Shown here in pieces: positions 44,556 through 55,170 of a stretch of 64,000 nt of DNA. Below the pieces are notes generated by a model. It saw only the letters and a program-made list of their open reading frames with translations, ran no database searches and had not been told where the DNA came from. Every line of letters starts with the position of its first letter. The first letter of the stretch is position 1. The DNA is taken from assembly GCF_004362515.1 (NCBI RefSeq), contig NZ_SNXU01000001.1, positions 6,882,001 through 6,946,000 on the forward strand. Direction: 5' to 3'. The stretch is from Actinokineospora alba. Lineage in GTDB: Bacteria; Actinomycetota; Actinomycetes; Mycobacteriales; Pseudonocardiaceae. Made by a program: the position numbers and the translations under genes.

Positions 44556-45319
44556 GTCTTCCCTTTCCGCTCTGGTCCCCCACCGGAGCCACCGGGGTCC
44601 GACCGGGCCTCGCCGAGCGCGGCCAGTCGGGTCTGGACTCCGTCCAGGAGACGATCGATGTAGTAGGCGTAGAACTCCTCGTTGAAGTCGTGCACACCCT
44701 CGGCGTCGGCCTCGGAGCCGTGCACGAACTTCCCGATCGCGGCCAGTCCGGGCCGCTCCGGGTCGTCCCGGAAGGACGCGAGGACAGCGGCCGCCTGCTG
44801 GTGCGCCGAAGGCTCCTGGTCGTGGTCGTCGTCCAACGCCACCAACAGGAACGCGCCGTTGAGCAGGGTGCTGTAGATCGCGGGCGCTTCGTCGCCGAAA
44901 CCCGCCTTGCGCAGCACCTGGATTCCCCGGTCGATGATGTCGAGCGCGGCGGGGACCGTCGGCCCCCGGAACACCAGCCTGCGGGCCACGCCCGGGTATT
45001 CGCGGACGACTTCGCGCCCCCGCACCAGCAACTCGGTGAACCACTCCCGCCACGGCACGTCGGCGTCCGGGCAGGGCATCCGGCGCACGATCCGGTCGGT
45101 GACCTTGTCCAGGACCGCGTCGCGGTCGCCGACGTGGTGGTAGATGACGGTCGGCCACACCTCCAACTCGGCTGCCAGCACGCGGATCCCCCACCCCTCC
45201 AGACCGTGCCGCACCGTCAGGCGCATCGCGGCCGCGACGATTTTCTCCGCGGTCATCGGGGGGCGGTCGTCGGACCGTGGCGTACGCGGAGCACGCGGCG
45301 TGGACGGCTTCTTCGTCAC
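44552..45319 (-). CDS. TetR family transcriptional regulator
   Basis: The product has 255 residues from GTG 45319, which has GGAGGTG upstream. An N-terminal TetR helix-turn-helix lies at about residues 23-70: AEKIVAAAMRLTVRHGLEG, then VLAAELEVWPTVIYHHVGDRDAV, including the typical YHHVGDRD turn. The C-terminal ligand domain resembles the TetR_C group with a conserved PGVARRL segment. A basic, Pro-rich N-terminal tail precedes the DNA-binding domain. The regulator sits beside a perfect 13-bp palindrome (45394-45406) that overlaps the ribosome site region of the divergent remnant gene, so it probably once repressed that gene. Confidence 0.88.
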   Translation of the reverse strand: MTKKPSTPRAPRTPRSDDRPPMTAEKIVAAAMRLTVRHGLEGWGIRVLAAELEVWPTVIYHHVGDRDAVLDKVTDRIVRRMPCPDADVPWREWFTELLVRGREVVREYPGVARRLVFRGPTVPAALDIIDRGIQVLRKAGFGDEAPAIYSTLLNGAFLLVALDDDHDQEPSAHQQAAAVLASFRDDPERPGLAAIGKFVHGSEADAEGVHDFNEEFYAYYIDRLLDGVQTRLAALGEARSDPGGSGGGPERKGKT

Positions 45320-45393
45320 GCTGTGCACCTCCGGGGATGTGGTCGACCTGGTTTGCCCGCCACCGCTCGCGAGTGGTTTAGTGGTGACGTTCT

Positions 45394-45406
45394 TGTACAC
45401 CGTACA
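45394..45406. promoter_or_regulatory. Probable TetR operator
   Basis: TGTAC-ACC-GTACA is a perfect 5-3-5 inverted repeat in the divergent promoter between the TetR gene and the damaged ABC-transporter remnant. It ends where the remnant's AGGAGG ribosome site begins. Confidence 0.5.
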
Positions 45407-45420
45407 GGAGGGTCTCCCCG

Positions 45421-45748
45421 ATGTCATCACTCGGCCGCGCCGCGGACCGCCACACCGAACCCGAACACGCGATCGTCGAACTGCTGCGCCCGGTGCGCGG
45501 CGCCCTCATCGCGGCGATGTCCTGCCAGGCCCTCTCCGCGCTGGCCGGGATCGTGCCGCTGATCGCCGTCGTGGAGCTCGGCCGGGTGCTGCTCGCACCG
45601 GGCCCGCCGGACGCGGCGCACGCCTGGACCGTCGCCATGGTCGGCGCGGGCGCGCTGCTGGTGCGCCTGGCGTTCCTCTTGGCCGCGGGAGCGCACAACT
45701 CCGGCTCGGTCAAGAAAGCGGTGCAGGACGACGTGTCCGCGATGCACC
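45421..45748 (+). pseudogene. Truncated ABC transporter permease remnant
   Basis: The frame begins with ATG 45421 and looks like the first part of a fused permease/ATPase exporter. It has ELLRPVRGALIAAMSCQAL, a second hydrophobic segment VAMVGAGALLVRLAFLLAAG, then SVKKAVQDDVSAMHH, the cytoplasmic coupling-type stretch usually found about 150 residues in. The segment before it appears shortened, suggesting an internal deletion. After MHH the frame leaves this family and runs into an isochorismatase remnant. No nucleotide-binding domain is present. Siderophore-type exporters are the best guess, from the neighbouring remnant. Confidence 0.6.
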
Positions 45749-46295
45749 ATGCAGAACCACTTCCTCGACGCGTTCGAGCCGGGCGCGTCGCCACTGCCGG
45801 AACTGATCGCCGACATCGCCACCCTGCGCGCGCGGTGTCACGCACTCGGCGTCCCGGTGATCTACTCCGCGCAGCCCGGCGGGCAGGATCGGGCGCAGCG
45901 CAGGCTGCTGCATGACTTCTGGGGCCCCGGAACCGGGAGCCGCGCGGATCCGCGCCGAACTCACGCCCGGCGAGGACGACATCGTGCTCCGAAAGTGGCG
46001 CTACAGCGCGTTCCACCGGACCACCCTCGCCGACCTGCTCCGCGAGCGTGGTCGCGACCAGCTCATCGTGTGCGGTGTGTACGCCCACATCGGCTGCCTG
46101 ATGACGGCCTGCGAAGCGTTCAGCGGCAACATCGAGCCGTTCGTCGTCGCCGACGCGACCGCCGACTTCTCCGCGGACCACCACCGCATGGCACTCGACT
46201 ACGCCGCTTCACGCTGCGCGATGGTCACCACCGTGGACCAGGTGAGCGGCCACCTCGCGCGAGCCGCCGCCGACATGCCCGCGGCGGCGGGCTGA
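45749..46295 (+). pseudogene. Truncated, frameshifted isochorismatase remnant
   Basis: The frame from 45749 reads MQNHFLDAFEPGASPLPEL and VPVIYSAQPGGQ, the conserved region after the catalytic Asp of EntB/DhbB-type isochorismatases. Near 45940 the reading shifts frame, and the second part reads ARIRAELTPGEDDIVLRKWRYSAFHRTTL, then VCGVYAHIGCLMTACEAFS, ending at 46295. The first about 50 residues and any aryl carrier domain are missing. The enzyme would make 2,3-dihydro-dihydroxybenzoate for catecholate siderophores. The junction with the ABC remnant falls within CACCATGCAGAAC, suggesting deletion at short homology. Confidence 0.8.
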
Positions 46296-46341
46296 AGCAC
46301 ACTCGAGAACGCCGACCACCCCGATTCGACGGAGGAGACAC

Positions 46342-46677
46342 GTGGCGACCAGCGCCCACGTTCGAACCATCGCGCTCGGTCTACCGGAGACCGAGGAACG
46401 CACGACGTGGAACCAGCCCACGTTCCGGGTCCAGGGGAAGATCTTCTGCTGGCTGACCGAGGACGGAGCCGCCGCGGGAGTCAAGGTGAACAAGGCCGAG
46501 CGCACCGAACTCATCGCCGCGGACCCGGAGAAGTTCTTCCACACCGAACACGACACCAGGTACAACGTCGTCCAGATCCGGCTGGACCGCATCGACCAGG
46601 ACGAACTGGCCGAACTGGTACGGGACGCATGGCAGGCGACGGCACCGGCCCGGCTCAGAAGCTCCCTGGAACAGTGA
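46342..46677 (+). CDS. MmcQ/YjbR family protein
   Basis: A 111-residue protein from GTG 46342, with GGAGGAG upstream. It has the MmcQ/YjbR pattern: IALGLPETEERTTWNQPTFRV at the N-terminus, KIFCWLTEDG near residue 33, and the ending HDTRYNVVQIRLDRIDQDELAEL. The fold is a small alpha/beta domain also seen in DNA-binding proteins, although a DNA-binding role is not established for every member. It follows the siderophore remnant by 46 bp and is probably separately expressed. It converges with the WYL regulator. Confidence 0.88.
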   Translation: MATSAHVRTIALGLPETEERTTWNQPTFRVQGKIFCWLTEDGAAAGVKVNKAERTELIAADPEKFFHTEHDTRYNVVQIRLDRIDQDELAELVRDAWQATAPARLRSSLEQ

Positions 46678-46698
46678 CGCCGCGCTGATCCATGATGA

Positions 46699-47649
46699 TC
46701 AACGAGTGGGTGCGGCATAGCGGCCCGCCAGTTCCCTCCCGATCCGGGCCAACTCCGCTTGGACAGCGGGTGGTTCGACGACGTCGACCTGGGTTCCCCA
46801 GCCCGCGAGGTTTCGGGCGATATCCAGTGGAGTCGGCGCGGCGATCCGCACCCTGGACCGGCCGTCGAGTTCGGCTTCGGTTTCGCAGTGGCGGCCGAAG
46901 TGGTTTCGCAGGATGGGCACGAACCGGGTCTCGATGAGGACCGTCGCCCAGGTTCGGGAGCGCCGCTGTTCCACCTCGCCGACGACCTTGTCCCACGCGG
47001 TGGCGAGGGTGAAGTCGTCCGGGCGTTCGGCGGGCTGGTCGGTCAGGTCGGCCTCGACGATCCGGTCCACCCGGAACGTCCGCTGTCCGCGTTCGGTGCC
47101 CGCCAGCAGGTACCAGATGTCGTCCTTGTCGACCAGGCCCCACGGGTCGATCAGGCGTTCCGACCGCTCGCGGGTGCCGCTGGTGTAGATCAGCCGGACT
47201 TTGCGACCTCGGACCACAGCCGACTGCAGCAGGTCGACCAGCTCCGGTCGGCGCCGATCCCGTTCGCCCCAGCTGGTCGGGTCGATCATCGTGGCGCCCG
47301 CGGCGGCCTCGGCTTCGGCGCGGAACGTCGGTGGCAGGGCCCGGACGAGTTTGCGCAGGGCGGACTTCGCCTTGTCGGAGACCGCGGCGGCCGGGCCGAC
47401 CAGCAGGAACAGGGCCTGCGCCTCGGTGGCGGACAGGCCGCTGAGGTCGGTGCGGGCGCCGCCGACCAGCGACCAGCCGCCGCCGCGGCCGGGTTGCGGG
47501 TACACCGGGACGCCCGCCGCGGACAGCGCCTCCAGGTCTCGGCGGGCGGTGGCGACGGACACCTCCAGTTCCTCGGCCAGTTCGGCGGCGGTCACCCGGC
47601 CGCGGGACTGCATGAGCAACAGGGTGGCGACGAGACGGTCAGCACGCAT
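46699..47649 (-). CDS. WYL domain transcriptional regulator
   Basis: The product has 316 residues from ATG 47649, where GGTGGGAG provides the ribosome site. A farther in-frame Met adds only seven residues. An HTH_11 type winged helix occupies residues 1-60 (RLVATLLLMQSRGRVTAAEL, then VSVATARRDLEAL). The WYL domain is in the middle, around residues 130-210, with RLIDPWGLVDKDDIWYLLA, and a WCX-like C-terminus follows. Such regulators respond to ligands or nucleic acids bound by the WYL fold. The gene is divergent from the VOC gene, sharing a 92-bp promoter region, so it probably controls the VOC-YdeI pair. Confidence 0.92.
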   Translation of the reverse strand: MRADRLVATLLLMQSRGRVTAAELAEELEVSVATARRDLEALSAAGVPVYPQPGRGGGWSLVGGARTDLSGLSATEAQALFLLVGPAAAVSDKAKSALRKLVRALPPTFRAEAEAAAGATMIDPTSWGERDRRRPELVDLLQSAVVRGRKVRLIYTSGTRERSERLIDPWGLVDKDDIWYLLAGTERGQRTFRVDRIVEADLTDQPAERPDDFTLATAWDKVVGEVEQRRSRTWATVLIETRFVPILRNHFGRHCETEAELDGRSRVRIAAPTPLDIARNLAGWGTQVDVVEPPAVQAELARIGRELAGRYAAPTR

Positions 47650-47741
47650 GTCTCCCACCTTCTCCAACAAAGTGCTCAGTTGATGAGCACTTTAAGCGGC
47701 AGGATCGTCCTTGTCACCGACCGAGAGAGAAGGAACCACCG

Positions 47742-48158
47742 ATGCTGCGAGGACTCACCACCGTCAACTTCTTCGCCGACGACGTCCCGGCCGCCGTGGC
47801 CTGGTACACCGAACTGCTCGGCGTCGAGCCGTACTTCGCCCGCCCGGTCGAGGGGACGCCCGTGTACGTCGAGTTCCGCATCGGCGACTACCAGCACGAA
47901 CTCGGCATCGTGGACAGCCGGTTCGCCGTGCACCCCAAGCCGGACGCGGCGGCGGGCCCGGTCACGTACTGGCACGTGGACGACGTCGAGGCCTGCTTCG
48001 ACCGACTGCTGGCCCGCGGGGCGACGGTCCACGAGAAGCCGATCGAGCGTGGCCCCGGATTCGTCACCGCGTCGGTCGTCGACCCGTTCGGCAACCTCCT
48101 CGGCGTCATGTTCAACAAGCACTACCTGGACATCCTCGACTCCCGGACGGCGGCCTGA
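47742..48158 (+). CDS. VOC family (glyoxalase/bleomycin resistance-type) protein
   Basis: A 138-residue single VOC unit starting ATG 47742. It opens with LTTVNFFADDVPAAVAWYTELLG, the usual first beta-alpha motif, and has the second half-motif VTYWHVDDVEACFDRLLARG. Metal-binding positions are plausible but were not individually matched to an enzyme. The C-terminus reads DPFGNLLGVMFNKHY. It may bind a small toxic ligand or catalyse an isomerisation. It is divergent from a WYL regulator and followed after 1 bp by the YdeI-like gene, suggesting an operon. Confidence 0.9.
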   Translation: MLRGLTTVNFFADDVPAAVAWYTELLGVEPYFARPVEGTPVYVEFRIGDYQHELGIVDSRFAVHPKPDAAAGPVTYWHVDDVEACFDRLLARGATVHEKPIERGPGFVTASVVDPFGNLLGVMFNKHYLDILDSRTAA

Positions 48159-48159
48159 G

Positions 48160-48720
48160 ATGAACACCTTCACCGCGAACAGTGCCGCCCAGTGGCGGGC
48201 GTGGCTGGCCGAGCACAGCGAATCCGAGACCGAGGTCTGGCTGGTGATCCACCACAAGGACAGCGGCACCCCGAGCCCGCGCTACCACGAGGCGATCGAG
48301 CAGGCCCTGTGCTTCGGCTGGATCGACGGCCTGCACCGCAAACGCGACGCGAACAGCTCCCAGCTCCGGTTCACGCCCCGCAAACCGCGCAGCACGTGGA
48401 GCCAGGTGAACCGGGACCGCGCGGCGGCGATGATCTCGTCGGGGCAGATGACCGCGCGGGGGCAGGCGGTGATCGACGCGGCCAAGGCGAACGGGACTTG
48501 GGAGGTTGTCGCGGACTCAGGGCTGCTTGCGGCACTCGAGCTGAACGCGGCGGCTCGGGAGAACTTCGAGAGGTTTCCGCCGTCGTCGAAGCGGCTGATC
48601 ATGGAATGGATCGGTGGCGCCAAGAAGGTGGAGACGAGGGTGCGGCGGATCGAGCGGGCGGTGGAGCTGGCGGCGGTGAACCTCCGGGCCAACCACCCCG
48701 GGGTCCGGGCTCACGGCTGA
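48160..48720 (+). CDS. YdeI/OmpD-associated family protein
   Basis: A 186-residue protein starting at ATG 48160, one base after the VOC stop codon. Family marks include WRAWLAEHSESETEVWLV, the CFGWIDGLHRKRD block near residue 50, TPRKPRSTWSQVNRDRAAAM near residue 70, and a basic C-terminal helical region with FPPSSKRLIMEWI. The family is broadly annotated as OmpD-associated or bacteriocin-protection protein, though biochemical function remains unclear. The tight spacing places it in an operon with the VOC gene, opposite the WYL regulator. Confidence 0.88.
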   Translation: MNTFTANSAAQWRAWLAEHSESETEVWLVIHHKDSGTPSPRYHEAIEQALCFGWIDGLHRKRDANSSQLRFTPRKPRSTWSQVNRDRAAAMISSGQMTARGQAVIDAAKANGTWEVVADSGLLAALELNAAARENFERFPPSSKRLIMEWIGGAKKVETRVRRIERAVELAAVNLRANHPGVRAHG

Positions 48721-48726
48721 CCACCG

Positions 48727-49863
48727 TCAGGACATCGAACGCAAGGGGGTGCGCGGGGAGGTGCCTTGCAGGGTTCGGCGGGCGGCGACCGTGACGACCT
48801 CGCTGAGGTTGCCGTGGGCGGCGAGGGTTCGCCGTTGCCAGGTGGCGCCGTTGCCTTGGGCCAGGACTTTCCGCAGCAGCTTCTCCACCTGTTGGCGTTC
48901 GCCGGAATCCTCCAGTTCGTCCCGGACGTGGCGCATCAGCGCGACGAGGATCTGGTTCGGCGGGACCCTTCGCGAGGTGGCGACGTCCATCGCCGCGCCC
49001 TCCATGCCGTCGCGGGCGGCCCGCCAGTACGCGGCGCGGAGGACTTCCGGGGGCACTGGCAGGGCCATGGTGCCCGCCTGGGTGGCGCGGATCGCGGTGG
49101 CGACCAGGGCTCGGACAAGTGCGGCCAGCAAGGTGGTCTCGTCGACTGTCGCCGGGACGTCACTGACTCTGACCTCCACCGTCGGCAGGTGGTGTGACGG
49201 CCGGATATCCCAGTACACCATGCCTTTGTCGAGCACCATGCCCGACTCCATCATCATCGCGACCAGCGAGTCGTAGTGCTCGGCCGAGGTGAAGTACGGG
49301 GGCGGGCCACCGCTGGGCCAGCGGGACCACATGATCGAGCGCCAGCTCGCGTAGCCGGTGTCGCGGCCGCGGTGGACCGCGGAGTTGGCGGTCAAGGCGA
49401 GCAGGATCGGGAGCCAGGGCCGGAGGTGGTTGCTCACCTGCACGGCCGTCTCCCGGTCGGGGACGGCGACGTGGATGTGGCAGCCGCACACCGCGTGTTC
49501 GCGGGCCATGGGGCCGAACACGTCGGCCATCCGCGCGTAGCGCTGCTTGTCGGTCAGGGGTTGGTCGCGGTCGTCGCCGAGGCTGACTCCGGTGGCGACG
49601 AGTCGGGCCGACGAGCGGACAGCGGCGGCGGCCGCGGCGGCTCGGGTGGCCAAGACCTGGGCGCGGACCTCGCGCATAGTCCAGCAAACGGTCGTCTTCG
49701 TCTCGACTTGGGCGCCCAGCAGTTCCAGGTCCAGTTCGACGCCGTGCAGGCGCGCGGACTCGACGACAGCCACGTTGTGTGGGAGCAACGCCCCGGTTGC
49801 GGGGTCAACGAGAAAGAACTCCTCCTCCACCCCCACGGAGGGACATGGAGCGGGAGATCGCAT
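48727..49863 (-). CDS. Carboxylate-amine ligase, YbdK/glutamate-cysteine ligase type 2
   Basis: The product has 378 residues from ATG 49863. The ATP-grasp-like GCS2 signature SVGVEEEFFLVDPATG is at residues 9-24. HAVCGCHIHVAVPD near residue 125 is the conserved metal/ATP patch, and SRWPSGGPPPYFTSAEHY with VYWDIRPSHHLPTVEVRVSDVPAT mark the substrate region. The family joins glutamate-like and amine substrates, but YbdK members often have weak glutamate-cysteine ligase activity. In-frame readings upstream are antisense artefacts of the next gene. The universal stress gene lies upstream on the same strand. Confidence 0.9.
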   Translation of the reverse strand: MRSPAPCPSVGVEEEFFLVDPATGALLPHNVAVVESARLHGVELDLELLGAQVETKTTVCWTMREVRAQVLATRAAAAAAAVRSSARLVATGVSLGDDRDQPLTDKQRYARMADVFGPMAREHAVCGCHIHVAVPDRETAVQVSNHLRPWLPILLALTANSAVHRGRDTGYASWRSIMWSRWPSGGPPPYFTSAEHYDSLVAMMMESGMVLDKGMVYWDIRPSHHLPTVEVRVSDVPATVDETTLLAALVRALVATAIRATQAGTMALPVPPEVLRAAYWRAARDGMEGAAMDVATSRRVPPNQILVALMRHVRDELEDSGERQQVEKLLRKVLAQGNGATWQRRTLAAHGNLSEVVTVAARRTLQGTSPRTPLRSMS

Positions 49864-49955
49864 GGCCACACCCGACTTTCGCGCTGGCGGCGAAGTCGCC
49901 GCGGTCGTGTCCGACCCGACCTTCGTCCTGCCTTGGGTACCACTCGGGCGGTTTC

Positions 49956-50774
49956 CTAAACCGGCGCGACCACCACCGGGCAGGGTGCGTGGAACAGGGC
50001 CTCGTTGGTGACGCGGCCGGTTCCGCCCTGGCCACGCGTGCCGCCGCGACCGACGACGAGCAGGTCGGTGTCGTGGATGCCCGCGACGAACTCGTGCGGC
50101 AGACACCGCCGGGCGTCGACGTCGACCCTCAGGTCCGGGTGCAGACTCGCCGCCCTGGCCAGCGCCCAGGCCACGATGTCGTCGCCCAGGGCGGTCGCCG
50201 CGTGCACGACGCGCAGAGTGGCGTCCTCGCGGGCGGCCATCTCGACCGCCAGCGCCAGCGGGGCCTCGTCGGTGACGCGCCCGATGGCGACACTCACCGT
50301 CGCGTGCCTGCCACGGATCGCGTCCGGGTGCCCCTTCACCACCGCGACCGGGCACTGCGCCCGCGCGGCCAGGGGACGCACCAGGTGCCCCAGCCCCAGG
50401 CCCGGATGGTTGCGTCCGCGCGCGCCGACCACGACGAGCCGGGCCGCGGCGCCCGCCTCGACCAGGGCCTCCAGCGGATCGGCGGCGTCGATGAAGTGGC
50501 GCTCCACCGGCAAGGCCGGGTACTCGTGCACCACCTGGTTGACACCGTGGGCGACGGCGCCCGCGCGGGCGCCGGTCGACTGGTAGACGTGCAGCACGTC
50601 GCCGAGCAGGCACGCGTGCCGCGCCGCCCAGGCCACGGCGCGGTCGCCGAGGTAGGAGCCGTCGGTGCCCACCACCACCCCAGACCCCGGCATCGCCTCG
50701 CCTGCCGCCGGTCGCGGCCTGCTCTGTTCCGGTAGGAGGACGGACGGACGGGCGTAGTGCAGGGTGTCTGGCAT
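49956..50774 (-). CDS. Tandem universal stress protein
   Basis: The product has 272 residues from ATG 50774, with GAGGA upstream. It has two UspA domains: the first at about residues 30-145 starts GVVVGTDGSYLGDRAVAWA and ends with the ATP loop VVGARGRNHPGLGLGHLVRPLAARAQCPV. The second at about 150-272 ends VVGRGGTRGQGGTGRVTNEALFHAPCPV. The G-x2-G-x9-G-S/T type ATP motifs are largely kept in the first domain and looser in the second. Stress and dormancy roles are established for the family. It precedes the YbdK-type gene by 92 bp and may be co-transcribed with it. Confidence 0.9.
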   Translation of the reverse strand: MPDTLHYARPSVLLPEQSRPRPAAGEAMPGSGVVVGTDGSYLGDRAVAWAARHACLLGDVLHVYQSTGARAGAVAHGVNQVVHEYPALPVERHFIDAADPLEALVEAGAAARLVVVGARGRNHPGLGLGHLVRPLAARAQCPVAVVKGHPDAIRGRHATVSVAIGRVTDEAPLALAVEMAAREDATLRVVHAATALGDDIVAWALARAASLHPDLRVDVDARRCLPHEFVAGIHDTDLLVVGRGGTRGQGGTGRVTNEALFHAPCPVVVAPV

Positions 50775-51446
50775 CGAATTCCTCACGTCATCGTCGAGGC
50801 TCGGCATCACCGGTCAACAACTGTGTCCTATTCCGACAGTGATCGCCATACCGCGGGCGAGGAATACCCCAGGTGCGGGACCCGGGTCGGCGCACGATCG
50901 GATGGTCTGTGGTCACCGGGTCGGGTGGTCTGTGCCCGGGTTCCACCGCGACGGGGTCCGCATTGGGCATGGTGACGTATCGAGGACGCGTCGCCCACAC
51001 AGGTGGATCTGCCGAAGGAGCGACGCGCTTGGATTTTCCCGGGAGACTGCGATGAGGCGCGCGGCACCGCAACCGAAGGACGATCGGTCGACGCAGGGAC
51101 GCGACGGCGCGACGGTCTTGGAACCCTACGAAGCGCCGGACCACGACTGCCCGACGTGCGGCATGCCCACGACCGGCGTGCTCTGCACCTCCTGCGCGAC
51201 CCAGTGACCTTCGGATCCGACTAACCCGATTCAGTGATGCTCGACCGCGATGGGGTGATCCGACTTTCGCCGCCGAGATCATTTGGCCACAGTGGACGCG
51301 CGCGGCCGAGGCGATCGGGAGAAGCGCGGGCCGTTGTTCGTTCGTTCGGAAACCCTGCCAGCCGGTACCCGAGTGGGCGACATTGTCCGACCATCGCGTG
51401 ACCCGGTGCGCTGAAGAATTCGGATCGGAAAAGAATAGAGCTGACT
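50775..51446. other. Intergenic region upstream of glgE, containing one small gene
   Basis: This 672-bp region separates the divergent stress-protein gene and the glgE operon. It contains the 51-residue zinc-ribbon-like gene at 51052-51207 and, after it, about 240 bp of presumed glgE promoter and leader. No other convincing feature is seen. Confidence 0.5.
51052..51207 (+). CDS. 51-residue zinc-ribbon-like protein
   Basis: A short frame starts at ATG 51052 with CGGGAG 7 bp upstream and ends at 51207. The product begins with a basic stretch (MRRAAPQPKDDRSTQGRDG), then EPYEAPDHDCPTCGMPTTGV and a final LCTSCATQ. The two Cys pairs (C-x2-C and C-x2-C, 8 residues apart) look like a small zinc ribbon. 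The ribosome site, the codon bias and the paired Cys support translation. It is small enough to be a chance frame, and no family is recognised. Confidence 0.45.
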   Translation: MRRAAPQPKDDRSTQGRDGATVLEPYEAPDHDCPTCGMPTTGVLCTSCATQ

Positions 51447-53454
51447 GTGCGCACCGAGAGTCGCCGGACTCACCCCCGATCCACGCTTCCCAAGTCCGAA
51501 CGCATCGTCATCGACGACGTCCTCCCGGTCGTCAGCCGCGGCAAATCCCCGTCGAAGGCCGTCGTGGGCGAGCACGTGCCGCTCAGCGCGACGGTGTGGC
51601 GCGAAGGCCACGACGCGGTGGGCGCGACGGCCGCGTGGCGCGGCCCGAAAGACCGGGGCTGGCGGCGGACCCGGATGACCGCGGGCGCGCCGGGCCAGGA
51701 CCAGGTCGTGACCACCATCGTGCCTGACCAGGTCGGACTGTGGTCGTTCAAGATCGAGGCGTGGAGCGACCCGTGGACCACGTGGCGGTCCGCGGTCACC
51801 GCGAAGGTCGCCGACGGCCAGGACGCGGACGCGCTGGCGAACGATCTCGAGCTCGGCGCGCGGCTGCTCGACCGGGCCGCCCGCCGCCCCGGCGTGACGT
51901 ACAAGCCGATGCTGACCGAGGCGGCCGCCGCCCTGCGCGACACCGGGCTCCCCCTGGCCGAACGGATCCGGCTCGCGCTTGACGAGCCGGTCAGCTCGGC
52001 GCTGTACGACAACCCGATCCGCGACCTGCTGACCACCGGGGCGCCACACCACATCTGGGTCGACCGCGACCGCGCCGCGTTCGGCTCCTGGTACGAGTTC
52101 TTCCCGCGCTCCACCGGCGGCGTCGACGAGAACGGCGCACCGGTGCACGGAACGTTCGCCACCGCCGAACGCGCGCTGGACCGGGTGGCCGCGATGGGGT
52201 TCGACGTGGTGTACCTGCCGCCGATCCACCCGATCGGCGCGGTCAACCGCAAGGGGCGCAACAACTCCGTGCACGCCGAGCCGGGCGACGTCGGGTCACC
52301 CTGGGCGATCGGGTCGGCCGACGGCGGCCACGACGCGGTCCACCCCGACCTGGGCACGCTCGTGGACTTCAAGTCCTTTGTGGCCCGCGCCGACGAGCTG
52401 GGCATGGAGGTCGCCCTCGACCTGGCTCTGCAGTGCGCGCCGGACCACCCCTGGGTCGCCGAGCACCCCGAGTGGTTCACCACGCTGCCCGACGGGACGA
52501 TCGCCTACGCCGAGAACCCGCCGAAGAAGTACCAGGACATCTACCCGCTCGACTTCGACACCGCCCCCGCGACGCTCTACGCGGAGATCCTCGAGGTGGT
52601 GACCGGCTGGATCGAGCGCGGGGTGCGGATCTTCCGAGTCGACAACCCGCACACCAAGCCGCCGGACTTCTGGCACTGGCTGATCGCGCGGGTCAAGCGC
52701 ACCTACCCGGACGTGCTGTTCCTGGCTGAGGCGTTCACCCGGCCCGCCCGCCTGCACGGCCTGGCCCGGCTCGGCTTCACCCAGTCCTACACGTACTTCA
52801 CCTGGCGGACCGGGAAGCGCGAGCTGATCGAGTTCGGCGAGGACCTGGTCGCCCACGCCGACGAGACCCGGCCGAACCTGTTCGTCAACACCCCCGACAT
52901 CCTCCACGAGTCGCTGCAGCACGGCGGGCCCGCGATGTTCGCGATCCGGGCGACGCTGGCCGCGACCCTGGCGCCGACCTGGGGTGTCTACTCGGGATTC
53001 GAGCTCTACGAGCACGAAGCCGTGCGTGAGGGCAGCGAGGAGTACCTCGACTCGGAGAAGTACGAGCTGCGGCCACGCGACTTCGAGGGCGCGCTCGCCC
53101 GGCACCGCTCGCTGGAGCCGTGGCTGGGCGCGCTCAACGCGATCCGCCGCGCGCACCCGGCGCTGCAGCAGCTGCGCACGCTGCGGTTCCACGACCTCGA
53201 CGACGACTCGCTGCTGGCCTACAGCAAGGTCGACCCGGCCACCGGCGACACCGTGGTCGTGATCGTCACCCTCGACCCCCACCAGCCCCACGAGGGCACG
53301 CTGCGCCTGCCCCTGGCCGACCTTGGACTCCCCGACCGGTTCGCCGTCGTGGACCTGGTCTCCGGGCAGCGCTGGCAGTGGTCGGACACCAACTACGTGC
53401 GGCTCGACCCGCGACGGGCGGTCGCGCACATCGTCTCGATCCCCAGGAGGACCC

Positions 53455-53465
<11 letters not shown>
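51447..53465 (+). CDS. glgE: Alpha-1,4-glucan:maltose-1-phosphate maltosyltransferase
   Basis: A 672-residue GH13_3 enzyme starting GTG 51447. It transfers maltose from maltose-1-phosphate to growing alpha-1,4-glucan. The N-terminal beta domain has IDDVLPVVSRGKSPSKAVVGE and VWREGHDAVGATAAW. The catalytic barrel carries IFRVDNPHTKPPDFW, which holds the nucleophile Asp (near 398), LFLAEAFTRP with the acid Glu (near 427), and VNTPDILHE as the third acidic site. Length and motifs match actinobacterial GlgE. It opens a four-gene operon, its end overlapping treS by 11 bp. Confidence 0.97.
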
Positions 53466-55166
<1,701 letters not shown>

Positions 55167-55170
<4 letters not shown>

